Counted from the first letter of the stretch, positions 41,693 to 51,012 are shown. The stretch: DNA of 64,000 nt from GCA-003244245 sp963823755 (GCA_963823755.1 CAWGMP010000007.1:186001-250000), one strand, 5' to 3'. Notes: generated by a model from the letters alone, not told the origin. A program made the numbers and translations.

Positions 41693-43029
41693 TCACATTC
41701 GTGTCATTGATATCTTCTGTGCCCGGCGAACCAGTTCAGCGAAATCTGGGCTCGACCTGGTCTCCAGGTCCCGAGCCAGGGGAGCTAACCGGGCGCGGGC
41801 GACACCTGAACGCAGCGGGGGCACCGCCTCGATCGCCTGCGCGGCCAGGCGGGCCGCATCGGGCTCACCGGCGATCAGGTGCACCCGAGCCACGGTGATA
41901 CCCGCCAGCACACCCTCACGCCCATGGTTGCCCTCGGCGAAGGTCCGTACGGACACTGCGGCCATCGACTCAGCAGTGTCGAGCGAGCCCAGATGCAGGT
42001 GAACGTAGGATGTCGTGAGATCCATGTCTGCACGACCGTGGAGGGATGGGGGATCCCAGCCATCCCGGCTCCGAGCCAGCGCCGCCCTGACCCGGCGGGC
42101 AACCACCTCAGAACCAGGATCCGCCAGCTGTGCCTGAGCCAGTGCGGAGACCACCGCCAGCTGGGAGCGCAGCGGCGCAACGCGTGGATCATCACGCGGC
42201 GCGCCGGCCAGGTGCAGCTCAGCCAGTTGCGCCAGCTTCAGGGCATTGTTGGGCTGGTCACGATTGATCAGCATCATCGCTGCATGACGCATCGCATACG
42301 AAGCTCGATAGTTGTCCCCGGCCTGGGTCGCCAGCTCCACTGCCCGGGCGAAGTGCTGGTGCGCCGCCACCGGCGCGTAACTGTCGTGGCAACACCACGC
42401 GACGATGACGTGCAGATCCGCGAGCGCGGACAGCAGAGCCTTGCGAGCTTCGTCTGATGCCTCCGCGGTCAGACACCGATCCGCCCAGTCAGCCAACGAA
42501 CAGGCCGGCCCGGCTTGACCCCCCACCGTCCGGGCAGCCTCGGCGACAGCACGGGTCAGGCCACGGATCGCCTCGACGTCGACGCGCCCGATCCGCGCCG
42601 GGACCGCCGACGGCCGGCCCGACGGCAGGGCCGCTGGGCTCAGCACCTTCCCCAGCCCGGGAACAACGGTACCCAACACTGCCACGCCAGCCACCGCGAG
42701 CAGGTGGTCGAACTGGCGTCTGAGCACCTCCGCCTCGTCCTCCTCGCTCAGCTCCCCAACAGGGCTGTCCCCAGGATAAGCACCGAAGGACAACCCCATC
42801 ACCGCACGAGGAACACCGAACCCGGTACAGATGCGATCGAGCACGTCATACGCCTGCACCTGACGACCCTTGATGATCTCTGAGACCTCGCTCTGACTCT
42901 GCCGACCAACGCAGCGATCGTGCGCTGAGCAACGCCAGCCTCATTGAGCAAGCGGTACACCTGGCTGATGTCACGCGCAGCCAGCGCAGCTCGCATGGCG
43001 GGGGCAGCGAAGACGGTGGGGTCCAGCAT
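41693..43029 (-). pseudogene. XRE/TPR-type transcriptional regulator, frameshifted
   Basis: The N-terminal frame from ATG 43029 reads PAMRAALAARDISQVYRLLN and EAGVAQRTIAALVG. The second frame continues QSQSEVSEIIKGRQVQAYDV, LDRICTGFGVPRAVMGLSF and then a long helical TPR-like domain to 41693. Together they are a typical actinobacterial HTH-TPR regulator of ~445 residues. The break is near 42900, where one base (expected GGC-CAG) is missing. An IS6-type element ends 23 bp before the start codon, so the native promoter is also cut off. Confidence 0.75.
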
Positions 43030-43052
43030 GAGGGCAGATGCTAGCTCTCGAG

Positions 43053-43906
43053 GGCACTAACTTTGTGATCTGGGTGGCTGGGATGATCGACGGGTTACTT
43101 CCGGGATGAGGGGGTCTGGTGACCGTCGGTGCGCCGTCCTACAGAGGGTTTCGTTTCCCAACGGAGATCATCAGCCACTGTGTCTGGTTGTACCACCGTT
43201 TCCCGCTGAGCTTCCGCGAGGTCGAAGAGATGATGCTGGAACGCGGGATCGTGGTCTCCCACGAGACGGTGCGGCAGTGGTGCGCGAAGTTCGGTCAGAC
43301 CTACGCCCACGGCTTGCGCCGGCGCCGGGCTCGTCCGGGGGACAAGTGGCACCTCGACGAAGTGTTCATCAAAATCGCGGCAAGACCCACTATCTGTGGC
43401 GGGCCGTGGACCAGCACGGGACGGTGCTGGACATTCTGGTCACCTCCCGGCGCGACGTCACAGCCGCGACTAGGTTCTTCCGCAAACTACTGACGAACCT
43501 GAGTACGTGCTCAGGGTGCTGGTCACCGACGAACCAGCCAGCTACGGCGCGGCCCGACGCCGGGTGCTGCGCTCGGTCGAGCACCGGAAGTCGAAATATC
43601 TGAACAACCCGGCCGAAAACTCCCACCAACAGACCCGGCACCGCGAACGAGCCATGAAACCGATTCACCTCAGTCGGACACGCCCAGCGGTTCGTGTCTG
43701 CGTTCAGCGGCATCTCCCCGCACTTCCGGCCCCGTCGTCACCGGCTTGGCGCCAGCGAGTACCGGCGCGAAATGGACACCCGATTCACCACCTGGAACCA
43801 GATTCACTGGCACGGCCACGGCCGCCTGACGCGGGCCTCGCCGATCGACCCGACCGATCCAACCACACCAACACCGCAAAGCAGCCCCCAGTAAGTTGAC
43901 GATGCC
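43053..43906 (+). mobile_element. IS6-family insertion sequence, left copy, transposase frameshifted
   Basis: An 854-bp element with ends GGCACTAACTTTGTGATC (left) and, inverted, GGCATCGTCAACTTACTG (right). The transposase reads FPTEIISHCVWLYHRFPLSF, REVEEMMLERGIVVSHETVR, KWHLDEVFIKI (first Asp), GKTHYLWRAVDQHGTVLDIL, VLVTDEPASYGAA (second Asp), NNPAENSHQQTRHRERAMK (Glu) and RFVSAFSGISPHFRPRRHRL, but these pieces are in different frames with three shifts (near 43378, 43495 and 43665). It is nearly identical to the inverted copy at 44845-45698. No 8-bp target duplication could be matched among the four flanks. Confidence 0.9.
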
Positions 43907-44099
43907 CGCCCGGCACCCACCGGCGGGGCTTCTTCACATCCACACCATCCGCGCCCTCAACGACACCAACATCTGCATCCTCAGCGGCGGCCAACAGCTA
44001 GCCCGCGCCGTCGGACATCGCCGCTTCCAGTCTCCTCTTCGCGTGGGACGATCAGCGGCGTGGATTTGCTTGAGTTTCCTGACAATCGGGAGGTGCTCC

Positions 44100-44504
44100 G
44101 TGGATGACCGCGATGACCGCCCTGACTGGGTGAAGGACCTGCTCACGGGCGACGACCTAGGCTGGGCGAGGGATTTGGCGGCAGGTAAGCCGTTCAAAGA
44201 GCTGGACTGGGACCGGGACCTAGAGGACCCGCAGAGCGCTCTCTACGACGCGTTGATGAGTGCGGGTAAGTACATGGACCGGAAAGCTGCCAAGTGGGAG
44301 AGAGTTGCCGGCTATCTCCGTGACGAGAGCCTGATAAACCCAGCCGACGGCCGCCACCTACGACACAGCATCCGTAGGGAAGTCTTATCGGACCCGGCGG
44401 ACGCAGCGGACCGGATGGCGCGCGTACACATAGAGGCGCGGCAGCTCATCTGGGACCTCGCCCGCAAAGTGCAGACTAACACCGACCCAGAGACGGCCGA
44501 ATGA
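44100..44504 (+). CDS. hypothetical protein between the IS copies
   Basis: 134 residues from GTG 44100, with GGGAGG seven bases upstream. The protein is highly charged and rich in Asp and Trp: VDDRDDRPDWVKDLLTGDDL, GWARDLAAGKPFKELDWDRD, DALMSAGKYMDRKAAKWERV and a helical C-terminus. No domain is recognised. It overlaps the ISKra4-type fragment on the other strand at its 3' end. It may be a passenger gene of the composite structure. Confidence 0.55.
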   Translation: MDDRDDRPDWVKDLLTGDDLGWARDLAAGKPFKELDWDRDLEDPQSALYDALMSAGKYMDRKAAKWERVAGYLRDESLINPADGRHLRHSIRREVLSDPADAADRMARVHIEARQLIWDLARKVQTNTDPETAE

Positions 44505-44736
44505 ACGCCGGTAGGGCCTCGCGCAGTCCGGACAGGTGTCCTGGGCCGCTACCGCGGCGCTGATCGGGGCGCTGACCAGCGTGTCCTGCACCGCGGCGAG
44601 CAGGTCTTTGGCCTCGGCTAGACCCAACCCCAACGTGTCTGGTGTCAAAGCCTCGCGCTTGAGGGGCGAACACTTCGCGTACCACCGTCTCAGTGTCATC
44701 GTCGCAGGACAGCGTGACGTGCACGATGAGTTTCAT
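44476..44736 (-). pseudogene. ISKra4-family transposase, N-terminal fragment
   Basis: MKLIVHVTLSCDDDTETVVR-EVF is followed, after a frame change near 44665, by REALTPDTLGLGLAEAKDLL and AAVQDTLVSAPISAAVAAQD with CPDCARPYR. This is the N-terminal region of ISKra4-type transposases (LGL-LAEAK-LLA-VQ and a zinc-like CxxC). It breaks off soon after, so the element is a remnant. Confidence 0.65.
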
Positions 44737-44849
44737 GCCGCCCTCGTGGCGATGTCATCGAGTGCGGCCAAGGCTCGGTTGATCTTCCCTAGAGCGAAGC
44801 ACTCCAGGTTCAGCAGAGCAAACAGGGCGCCGAGCTCCTCCCGGGGCAT
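44733..44849 (-). pseudogene. small ORF fragment upstream of the ISKra4-type remnant
   Basis: 38 codons ending ATGA-coupled to the transposase fragment: MPREELGALFALLNLECFAL, GKINRALAALDDIATRAA. Its ATG lies in the end of the right IS copy, so the original 5' end was probably replaced. No domain is recognised. Confidence 0.4.
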
Positions 44850-45698
44850 CGTCAACTTACTGGGGGCTGCTTTGCGGTGTTGGCGTGGTTGGATCGGTCG
44901 GGTCGATCGGCGAGGCCCGCGTCAGGCGGCCGTGGCCGTGCCAGTGAATCTGGTTCCAGGTGGTGAATCGGGTGTCCATTTCGCGCCGGTACTCGCTGGC
45001 GCCAAGCCGGTGACGACGGGGCCGGAAGTGCGGGGAGATGCCGCTGAACGCAGACACGAACCGCTGGGCGTGTCCGACTGAGGTGAATCGGTTTCATGGC
45101 TCGTTCGCGGTGCCGGGTCTGTTGGTGGGAGTTTTCGGCCGGGTTGTTCAGATATTTCGACTTCCGGTGCTCGACCGAGCGCAGCACCCGGCGTCGGGCC
45201 GCGCCGTAGCTGGCTGGTTCGTCGGTGACCAGCACCCTGAGCACGTACTCAGGTTCGTCAGTAGTTTGCGGAAGAACCTAGTCGCGGCTGTGACGTCGCG
45301 CCGGGAGGTGACCAGAATGTCCAGCACCGTCCCGTGCTGGTCCACGGCCCGCCACAGATAGTGGGTCTTGCCGCGATTTTGATGAACACTTCGTCGAGGT
45401 GCCACTTGTCCCCCGGACGAGCCCGGCGCCGGCGCAAGCCGTGGGCGTAGGTCTGACCGAACTTCGCGCACCACTGCCGCACCGTCTCGTGGGAGACCAC
45501 GATCCCGCGTTCCAGCATCATCTCTTCGACCTCGCGGAAGCTCAGCGGGAAACGGTGGTACAACCAGACACAGTGGCTGATGATCTCCGTTGGGAAACGA
45601 AACCCTCTGTAGGACGGCGCACCGACGGTCACCAGACCCCCTCATCCCGGAAGTAACCCGTCGATCATCCCAGCCACCCAGATCACAAAGTTAGTGCC
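44845..45698 (-). mobile_element. IS6-family insertion sequence, right copy, inverted
   Basis: An 854-bp inverted copy of the left element carrying the same three frame disruptions in the transposase; at least one substitution separates them (T to A in the SNHTNTAK tail of one frame). It ends inside an SDR gene, which it truncates. Together the two copies enclose 938 bp of transposon debris and one hypothetical gene. Confidence 0.9.
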
Positions 45699-46022
45699 AC
45701 CACGGACGTTGGTGTTCATCATCTGATCGAAGAACTCGGCGTCGACCTCGTCCACGCCGGCCACCGCGCCGTATCCGGCGTTGAGCCACAATCCGTCCAG
45801 ACCACCGAACTGCGCGACCGCCTGGGCATCGTCGGGATCGCCGGCGTCGTTGCTCAGTACCCGCGCGTGGGGCAGCGCCTGCTGGGTTTCGGCGATGCGT
45901 TGGGTGTTTGTCCCGGTCAGGACCAGCTGTCCGCCTTCGGCGGCAATGCGTCTGGCGCCGGCCAGCCCGATGCCGTTCGTGCCGCCGGTGATCAGAACCC
46001 GCTTGCCGGTGAACCTCGCCAT
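45699..46022 (-). pseudogene. short-chain dehydrogenase, truncated by the IS
   Basis: From ATG 46022 (preceded by AGGAGAGGA) the frame reads MARFTGKRVLITGGTNGIGL with the NAD(P) loop, and GLDGLWLNAGYGAVAG with the NAG motif. It is cut after DQMMNTNVRGG, before the catalytic Ser-Tyr-Lys, by the IS end at 45698. About 108 of ~240-250 expected residues remain. The missing half is not found beyond the left IS copy. It is divergent from a TetR gene with an operator between them. Confidence 0.88.
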
Positions 46023-46093
46023 TCCTCTCCTCATGGTTGCGAGAAGTGAATCGGTAGTCGTTACGACGGTAGGCGATGAGCAGCATATACACA

Positions 46094-46112
46094 ACGATAC
46101 GGTCCGTATTGT
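46094..46112. promoter_or_regulatory. palindromic operator between SDR and tetR
   Basis: ACGATACGG-T-CCGTATTGT: arms of nine bases around one, with eight of nine matching. It contains ATACGGTCCGTAT, typical of TetR-family sites in SDR/TetR divergent pairs, and lies between the two start codons (46022 and 46144). The likely ligand is TetR itself. Confidence 0.75.
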
Positions 46113-46143
46113 AATTCAGTGCGGACACGTCTACCGTTGCGGC

Positions 46144-46785
46144 ATGGCTTCACCTGGGCGGCCGCGGTCAGCCACGGCGCGGCGCGCGGTACTGACCGCG
46201 GCGTTGGAGTTGGTTGCCGAACACGGTTACGCGGCGCTGACCATCGAGGGCATCGCCGGGCGCGCCGGGGTGGCCAAGACCACCATCTACCGGTCCTGGC
46301 CGAGCAAAGCGGCGGTGGTGATGGACGCGATCTTCACCTCCTCCGATCCCCCGCTGAGGTTCCCCGACACCGGCTCCGCGGCCGCGGACCTGCGCACCCA
46401 GATGGCGCAGGTGGCCGAGCTGTTCACCGAGCCCGGCTTCGCCAAGCCGTTCGTCGGGCTGCTCGCCGCGAGCCAACACGACCCCACACTGGCTGCCGAG
46501 CTGCGCGCGCGGCTGATCACCGTACGCCGCGCCGGCGCCGCCCGGGTGCTGCACCGAGGGATAGCCCGAGGCGAGCTGCGCGCCGACCTCGACATCGAAC
46601 TGGCCATCGACGCGCTCTACGGAGCGCTCTACTACCGGCTGTTGATCAGCCACGAGCCCCTGTCCGCCAACTACGCCACCGCAGTGCTTGACCAGGCCAT
46701 CACAGGGCTGGGAACCGACAGATTCGAACAGACCGCACGACGAGCTCAACAGTCCGCGTCGGCGACGCGCAGTGCAATACCGTGA
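46144..46785 (+). CDS. TetR-family transcriptional regulator
   Basis: About 213 residues. The helix-turn-helix is ALELVAEHGYAALTIEGIAG followed by RAGVAKTTIYRSWPSKAAVV. The C-terminal part is the TetR_C-like domain with DPTLAAELRARLITVRRAG and ELAIDALYGALYYRLLISHE. It probably represses itself and the divergent SDR, now truncated. The start ATG 46144 begins homology. Confidence 0.9.
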   Translation: MASPGRPRSATARRAVLTAALELVAEHGYAALTIEGIAGRAGVAKTTIYRSWPSKAAVVMDAIFTSSDPPLRFPDTGSAAADLRTQMAQVAELFTEPGFAKPFVGLLAASQHDPTLAAELRARLITVRRAGAARVLHRGIARGELRADLDIELAIDALYGALYYRLLISHEPLSANYATAVLDQAITGLGTDRFEQTARRAQQSASATRSAIP

Positions 46786-46953
46786 CGTGCGGGGTAACAC
46801 TGTGGAGTGATCAGGTTCGATCCGTGAGGACAACCGGGCGCGAGCCCGCGCCCTGCGCCGAGCACGCACGTGCCCGAGAACTGGGACGACCAGCCTGAAC
46901 CCAGCCCGACCTCAGCCCAAGTCCAAACCCCTCGCCTCGTTGATAATCCGCTT

Positions 46954-48378
46954 TCAGGTGCTGGGTTTCACCCGGTTGAGATAGGCGTGGATGGTGCCGG
47001 GGGAAGTGCTGATCGCCCCGATGTAGCCGTCGGGACGGACCAGCACGAATGTGCCGTCGGTGACGTCGTAGCCGTCGCACTGGGCGAGCTCGCACACCGC
47101 GACGTTGAAGCTACCGGTGGTGCCGCCGAACGCGAGCAGGGCGAAGTGCGGTCCCCGGAACACGTCGAATAGGCGTACACCGTCGTTGAGCACTCCGTCG
47201 GGTGCGCGGTCGCCGGCGCGCAACTGCCCTGGTTCGGTCCGGTCGTCGACAGCCAGCGGACCGTTGCGGTAGCTGATGTCGAGTTGGTGGATCGCCGGCA
47301 TCGGGCCCGGTGTGGTGCGGAAGTTCCGCTGGTGCAGGGCCGTGCTCAGGCCCAGCACGTCAGCCGCTACCGGCATCCGCTCCGCCGCATAGGTGTCCAA
47401 CAGCTCTTGCGGCGCGCCCGCGAGCACGGCAGCGAGCTTCCAACCCAGGTTGTAGGCGTCTTGCACGCTGGTGTTCAGACCCTGACCGCTGGCCGAGGAG
47501 TGCACGTGCGCAGCGTCGCCGGCCAGCAGCACGCGACTGGCTCGATACCGGTCCACCATGCGCACGTTGATCCGGTACAGCGAGATCCAGCGCAGGTCGT
47601 GCAGCCGGATGTCGGTGCGGCCGGAACGTTCCAGCAGGATGCGACGCACCGAATCCAGGGTCAGCTCGGGCACCTCGTCGGCGGCCATGGACGCCACGAA
47701 CTGGGAGTGCCGGCTGCTGGGCAGGTCCCACAGCGAGAACCGCTTGGTGATGTCACCAGCTTTGGTGAACATGTGGCAGAACACCCCGTCCAGACCGTCG
47801 ACCTGGACGTCGCCGATCAGGGTCCGCTCGGTTTCGAACGTGTCGCCCTCGAAGCCGACGCCCATGGCCTTACGGACCGTGCTGCGGCCACCATCGCAAC
47901 CGACGAGGTAGCAGGCGCGGATCGGGCCACGGCTGGTCTGCGCCGTCACCCCGTCACGGTCCTGGGTGAACCCGGTCAACTCGGTGTCCAGCTCGACACA
48001 CCCGCCCAGCGAGGCGAACCGCTGGGCCAGGATTTCGTCGGTGCGCCACTGCGGGATCAACCACGGCCCCGGGTAGGGCACAGCAGAGGAGCACCTGGGT
48101 TCTGGGACACCGAGCATCTCACTCAGGCCACGCTCCCACACCACCTCCTCGCCCGCGTACAAGCGAAACGTCGGGAATGGAGCGCCCGCAGCCCGTACGG
48201 CGTCGATCACGCCCAGGTCGTCGAACACCTCCTGGGTACGCGGTTGCAGTCCCTTGGCGCGCGAGCCGACGAACAGCCGCGGTGCCTTATCGATCACCCG
48301 GCAGACCACGCCTCTGCGGGCCAGGTCACAGGCCAGCACCAGGCCGGTCGGCCCGGCACCGGCGATCAGAACGGTCAT
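46954..48378 (-). CDS. FAD-dependent aromatic-type monooxygenase (group A flavoprotein)
   Basis: About 474 residues. The FAD motif is MTVLIAGAGPTGLVLACDLA, the DG motif YLVGCDGGRSTVRKAMGVGF, and the GD motif RVLLAGDAAHVHSSASGQGL, then NTSVQDAYNLGWKLAAVLAG. These mark the PHBH-type hydroxylases, including rifampicin and tetracycline monooxygenases and polyketide hydroxylases. The normal H-x-P-x-G-G-Q-G-x-N reads H-x-S-A-S-G-Q-G-L-N here, a mild variant. The substrate is unknown. It converges with tetR and is divergent from the hydrolase gene. Confidence 0.85.
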   Translation of the reverse strand: MTVLIAGAGPTGLVLACDLARRGVVCRVIDKAPRLFVGSRAKGLQPRTQEVFDDLGVIDAVRAAGAPFPTFRLYAGEEVVWERGLSEMLGVPEPRCSSAVPYPGPWLIPQWRTDEILAQRFASLGGCVELDTELTGFTQDRDGVTAQTSRGPIRACYLVGCDGGRSTVRKAMGVGFEGDTFETERTLIGDVQVDGLDGVFCHMFTKAGDITKRFSLWDLPSSRHSQFVASMAADEVPELTLDSVRRILLERSGRTDIRLHDLRWISLYRINVRMVDRYRASRVLLAGDAAHVHSSASGQGLNTSVQDAYNLGWKLAAVLAGAPQELLDTYAAERMPVAADVLGLSTALHQRNFRTTPGPMPAIHQLDISYRNGPLAVDDRTEPGQLRAGDRAPDGVLNDGVRLFDVFRGPHFALLAFGGTTGSFNVAVCELAQCDGYDVTDGTFVLVRPDGYIGAISTSPGTIHAYLNRVKPST

Positions 48379-48604
48379 GACCGGTTTCCCCCGTGGTGAA
48401 CAGAACAGCAGCACGTCATCGACGACCCTGGTGACACAACACCAGATCGTGATCGGCTTTGCTTCGGCACGCACAACAGGTAGCAGTTCTCTCGATTGAT
48501 AACCAGTTCCCTGACTGCTAAGAAATTTATTTGATCTTCTTTGATACTAATGTGACGGTGTCAGCGGCGTGCATGCGATCCTTGCTCTTGTGGTGGAGCT
48601 GACG

Positions 48605-49396
48605 ATGGTTCGCGTGCGCGGGAGGATGTTGTCGTGGGTGGACTTTGGTGGGATGGGTCCGGTGGTGTTAGCGCTGCACGGCAGCTTCGGTCGTGGCATT
48701 GCATTCGCTCCGATCGCCGACCGGCTCCAGGGAGCGGCTCGGGTGGTGACGCTTGATCAACGTGGTCATGGTCTTGCTGATCGCGGTGGTCCGTTTACCC
48801 GCGCCGAGTTCGTGGCTGACGCCGCTGCGGTCATCGATAAGTTGGGTGACCAACCTGTGGTGGTGCTCGGACACTCTCTTGGAGGTATCACAGCCTACCA
48901 ACTCGCCGCCCGGCATCCCGAGCTGGTCTGCGCTCTGATCGTCGAAGACGTCGGCGCTGTCATGTGCCAACCCGAGGTCGCCAAACCTGTACTTGATATC
49001 CGTGGCTGGCCCCGTTTCGCGCCTTCGAGGGAGGCGCTAGCGGAGGCGATTCGCGCCCAGGGGATTCCTGACGCCAGCTACTTGTTACACAGCGCCGTCG
49101 CCGTTGAGCAGGGTTGGCGGCTGCTTTTCGACTACGACGAGATGATGGCCGTCCAGCAGTATGGACTTGGCGACTGGTGGAGCGACTGGCAGGGTTCGAC
49201 ATGCCCAGCTCTCTTGCTGCACGGTCAGCGCAGCACCCTGCTCCCCACGGCGATGGCCCACCAGATGGTCCATCGCCGTCCTTGCACCCATCTGATCGAG
49301 TTCCCCGATGCCGGACATTTGATCCACGACGACGATCCCGCTGGCTGCGCAGCTGCGATTCTCGACTTCCTCGAAAAGATCTCACATTCAGTTTGA
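48605..49396 (+). CDS. alpha/beta hydrolase
   Basis: About 263 residues. The oxyanion region is VLALHGSFGRG, the nucleophile elbow VVVLGHSLGGITAYQLAA (Ser), and the late FPDAGHLIHDDDP supplies the His. It is a general esterase/epoxide-hydrolase/haloperoxidase-like fold. ATG 48605 has GGAG seven bases before it; a longer frame from 48569 is open. It may act with the divergent monooxygenase on one substrate. Confidence 0.85.
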   Translation: MVRVRGRMLSWVDFGGMGPVVLALHGSFGRGIAFAPIADRLQGAARVVTLDQRGHGLADRGGPFTRAEFVADAAAVIDKLGDQPVVVLGHSLGGITAYQLAARHPELVCALIVEDVGAVMCQPEVAKPVLDIRGWPRFAPSREALAEAIRAQGIPDASYLLHSAVAVEQGWRLLFDYDEMMAVQQYGLGDWWSDWQGSTCPALLLHGQRSTLLPTAMAHQMVHRRPCTHLIEFPDAGHLIHDDDPAGCAAAILDFLEKISHSV

Positions 49397-49477
49397 GCCT
49401 CCCCTATACCCGCAAGTAGATTCGCAGGGGATGATTGTCCAGGGTCGCCCGGCCCGAGCCCAAGGCCGAGTCGCTGG

Positions 49478-49711
49478 TCAGGCGGGATGCGCGGGTGAAA
49501 CCCGCTGTTGATCGTTGGTGGTGCCGGCCAGCGGCGGTGCACAGACTGTCGATGGTGCGTTGCCGGTCCACTGGCGGTTGGCCGTCAAGGACTCCACCGC
49601 ATCCGCCACGGTGCAGTCCGCCGTGATCGGCACCACCTGGCCGGTGCGTCGCCACTCTACGTCCGCCGGGTCTACCTGCCAGATGGCCGCCTCCGGCTCG
49701 GACACGACCAT
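49478..49711 (-). CDS. possible small protein downstream of a methyltransferase
   Basis: 77 residues: MVVSEPEAAIWQVDPADVEW, RRTGQVVPITADCTVADAVE and SLTANRQWTGNAPS. The first ~50 residues look protein-like, but no family or ribosome site is recognised, and frames on the other strand are also open. The gap between the hydrolase and the methyltransferase (49397-49725) holds nothing else. Confidence 0.3.
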   Translation of the reverse strand: MVVSEPEAAIWQVDPADVEWRRTGQVVPITADCTVADAVESLTANRQWTGNAPSTVCAPPLAGTTNDQQRVSPAHPA

Positions 49712-49725
49712 CGACTGTCAGGTAG

Positions 49726-50289
49726 TCAGAGCGGACGGGTGGCACGGAAGCGGAATGAGCGGGCGCCGAGGCTGGTGTGCGCGCCGGTCAGGCCGGCGGC
49801 GTGCAAGCGGTTGGGTAGTGTCGCCGGGTCGACCACGATCATCGTGTCGCGCACGTGAAACACCCGGAACCACAGGCTCAGCAGACTGTCCGACCCGGCG
49901 AATATCCCACCCGGGCGGAGCACTCGCGCCACCTCTTGGAAAAGCTGGTTCTGCTGCTCGGGTGAGGGCACATGATGCAGCATCGTGAAACAGACGACGA
50001 CATCAAACGCGGAGTCGGCAAACGGTAGCTCGGCACCGTCGCCGGTGTGGATGTCGACCCGGTCGCCGAACTCACTGCGAAGGTCCGCGGCGAGGTCTGG
50101 GGCGATTTCGACTGCGGTAAGTCTGCCGCCGCGCTCCAGCAGCCAGCGAGTAGTCACGCCGTAACCAGGCCCGATCTCCAGCACGTCGCCGTCAAGGCGG
50201 ATGTCCTCGCACGCCCACGGCAGCACCTGCGAGCGCATCCGTTCAGCCCACTTGTCGGACCGACAGATCCGCCGGTGAATCCGGTTCAT
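49726..50289 (-). CDS. class I SAM-dependent methyltransferase
   Basis: About 187 residues. MNRIHRRICRSDKWAERMRS begins a small methyltransferase; motif I is VLEIGPGYGVTTRWLLERGG, then LTAVEIAPDLAADLRSEFGD, FDVVVCFTMLHHVPSPEQQ and RVLRPGGIFAGSDSL. ATG 50289 is chosen because homologues begin at MN-x-x-H-R; the frame is open to 50391. The substrate is unknown. Confidence 0.78.
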   Translation of the reverse strand: MNRIHRRICRSDKWAERMRSQVLPWACEDIRLDGDVLEIGPGYGVTTRWLLERGGRLTAVEIAPDLAADLRSEFGDRVDIHTGDGAELPFADSAFDVVVCFTMLHHVPSPEQQNQLFQEVARVLRPGGIFAGSDSLLSLWFRVFHVRDTMIVVDPATLPNRLHAAGLTGAHTSLGARSFRFRATRPL

Positions 50290-50391
50290 CGACACAGTAG
50301 CCACGCTAGCTCCCGGGGTCGCCGGGCCTGGTTCGTACCGCCGCGATGACCTCGGTGATGGCATCGCCTTCTCGACGAGAAGGCGTCCCAA

Positions 50392-51012
50392 TCACTTCTC
50401 CGTTTCTCCTTTGCCTAGGTAATCGGTAGGCGACCAGTGGGTATGGACCAGACACAGCTGCGTTTCCGGACAGGGCGTAACGGGAGCGGCTGGCGTCGCG
50501 ACGGGTGCGCTCGATACCGGCGCGAGGGGCGTACTCGGTACCGGAGCAAGTGTTGGAGCCGGTTCAAGTACCGGTAGCTGAGCCGGCGCAGGTGTTGGAA
50601 CCAGTGCAGGGACTGGTGGCTGAGCCGGTGCAGGTGCAGGTGCCAACGCAGGAGCTGGTGGCGGAGCCGGTGCAGGCTTTGGTGCCAGTGCAGGGACTGG
50701 GAGCGGAGCCGGTGCAGGCTTTGGCTGCGGGTTTGGTCGCGATACTGGCCTGAGAGGTGGCACAGGTCTTGGCCGCAGAATCGGCCTGGCGGATGTCGCT
50801 GGCAGTTGCTTATCGAGAACGCAGAAAAGGCCCTCCAGGTGCTTGCCCGGGGGGCACGAAGGAGGTGGAGGCTGATCAACCACGCAGAGAAGCCCTGCCA
50901 GATGCTTCCCGGGTTGGCACGGGGCCGGCTCAGCAGTCGCATGTGGGGCACTGAGCACCGCTGTGATCGGAACCGCCAGAACGGCGACGAGAGTCCCTCT
51001 GAAACTGGACAT
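50392..51012 (-). CDS. secreted proline/alanine-rich protein with duplicated Cys motif
   Basis: About 206 residues. A signal peptide (SSFRGTLVAVLAVPITAVLS, cleaved near APHATAEP) precedes two similar segments, CQPGKHLAGLLCVVDQ and CPPGKHLEGLFCVLDK. The middle ~110 residues are P-A-P repeats (PVPALAPKPAPAPPPAPALA type), and the end has CPETQLCLVHTHW. It resembles cell-wall-spanning Pro-rich proteins. ATG 51012 has AAGGG five bases upstream. Confidence 0.7.
   Translation of the reverse strand: MSSFRGTLVAVLAVPITAVLSAPHATAEPAPCQPGKHLAGLLCVVDQPPPPSCPPGKHLEGLFCVLDKQLPATSARPILRPRPVPPLRPVSRPNPQPKPAPAPLPVPALAPKPAPAPPPAPALAPAPAPAQPPVPALVPTPAPAQLPVLEPAPTLAPVPSTPLAPVSSAPVATPAAPVTPCPETQLCLVHTHWSPTDYLGKGETEK

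Noticed and set aside
43045..45706. 8-bp target duplications of a composite IS6 transposon
   Set aside because: The four flanks (CTCTCGAG, CGCCCGGC, CCTCCCGG, ACCACGGA) do not match each other directly or inverted.
46119..46691. 190-codon plus frame overlapping tetR
   Set aside because: Arg/Pro-rich out-of-frame translation of the tetR gene.
49515..49988. 157-codon plus frame opposite the methyltransferase end
   Set aside because: Most of it overlaps the well-supported minus-strand methyltransferase, and the rest lacks a family; a minus frame was kept only as low confidence.
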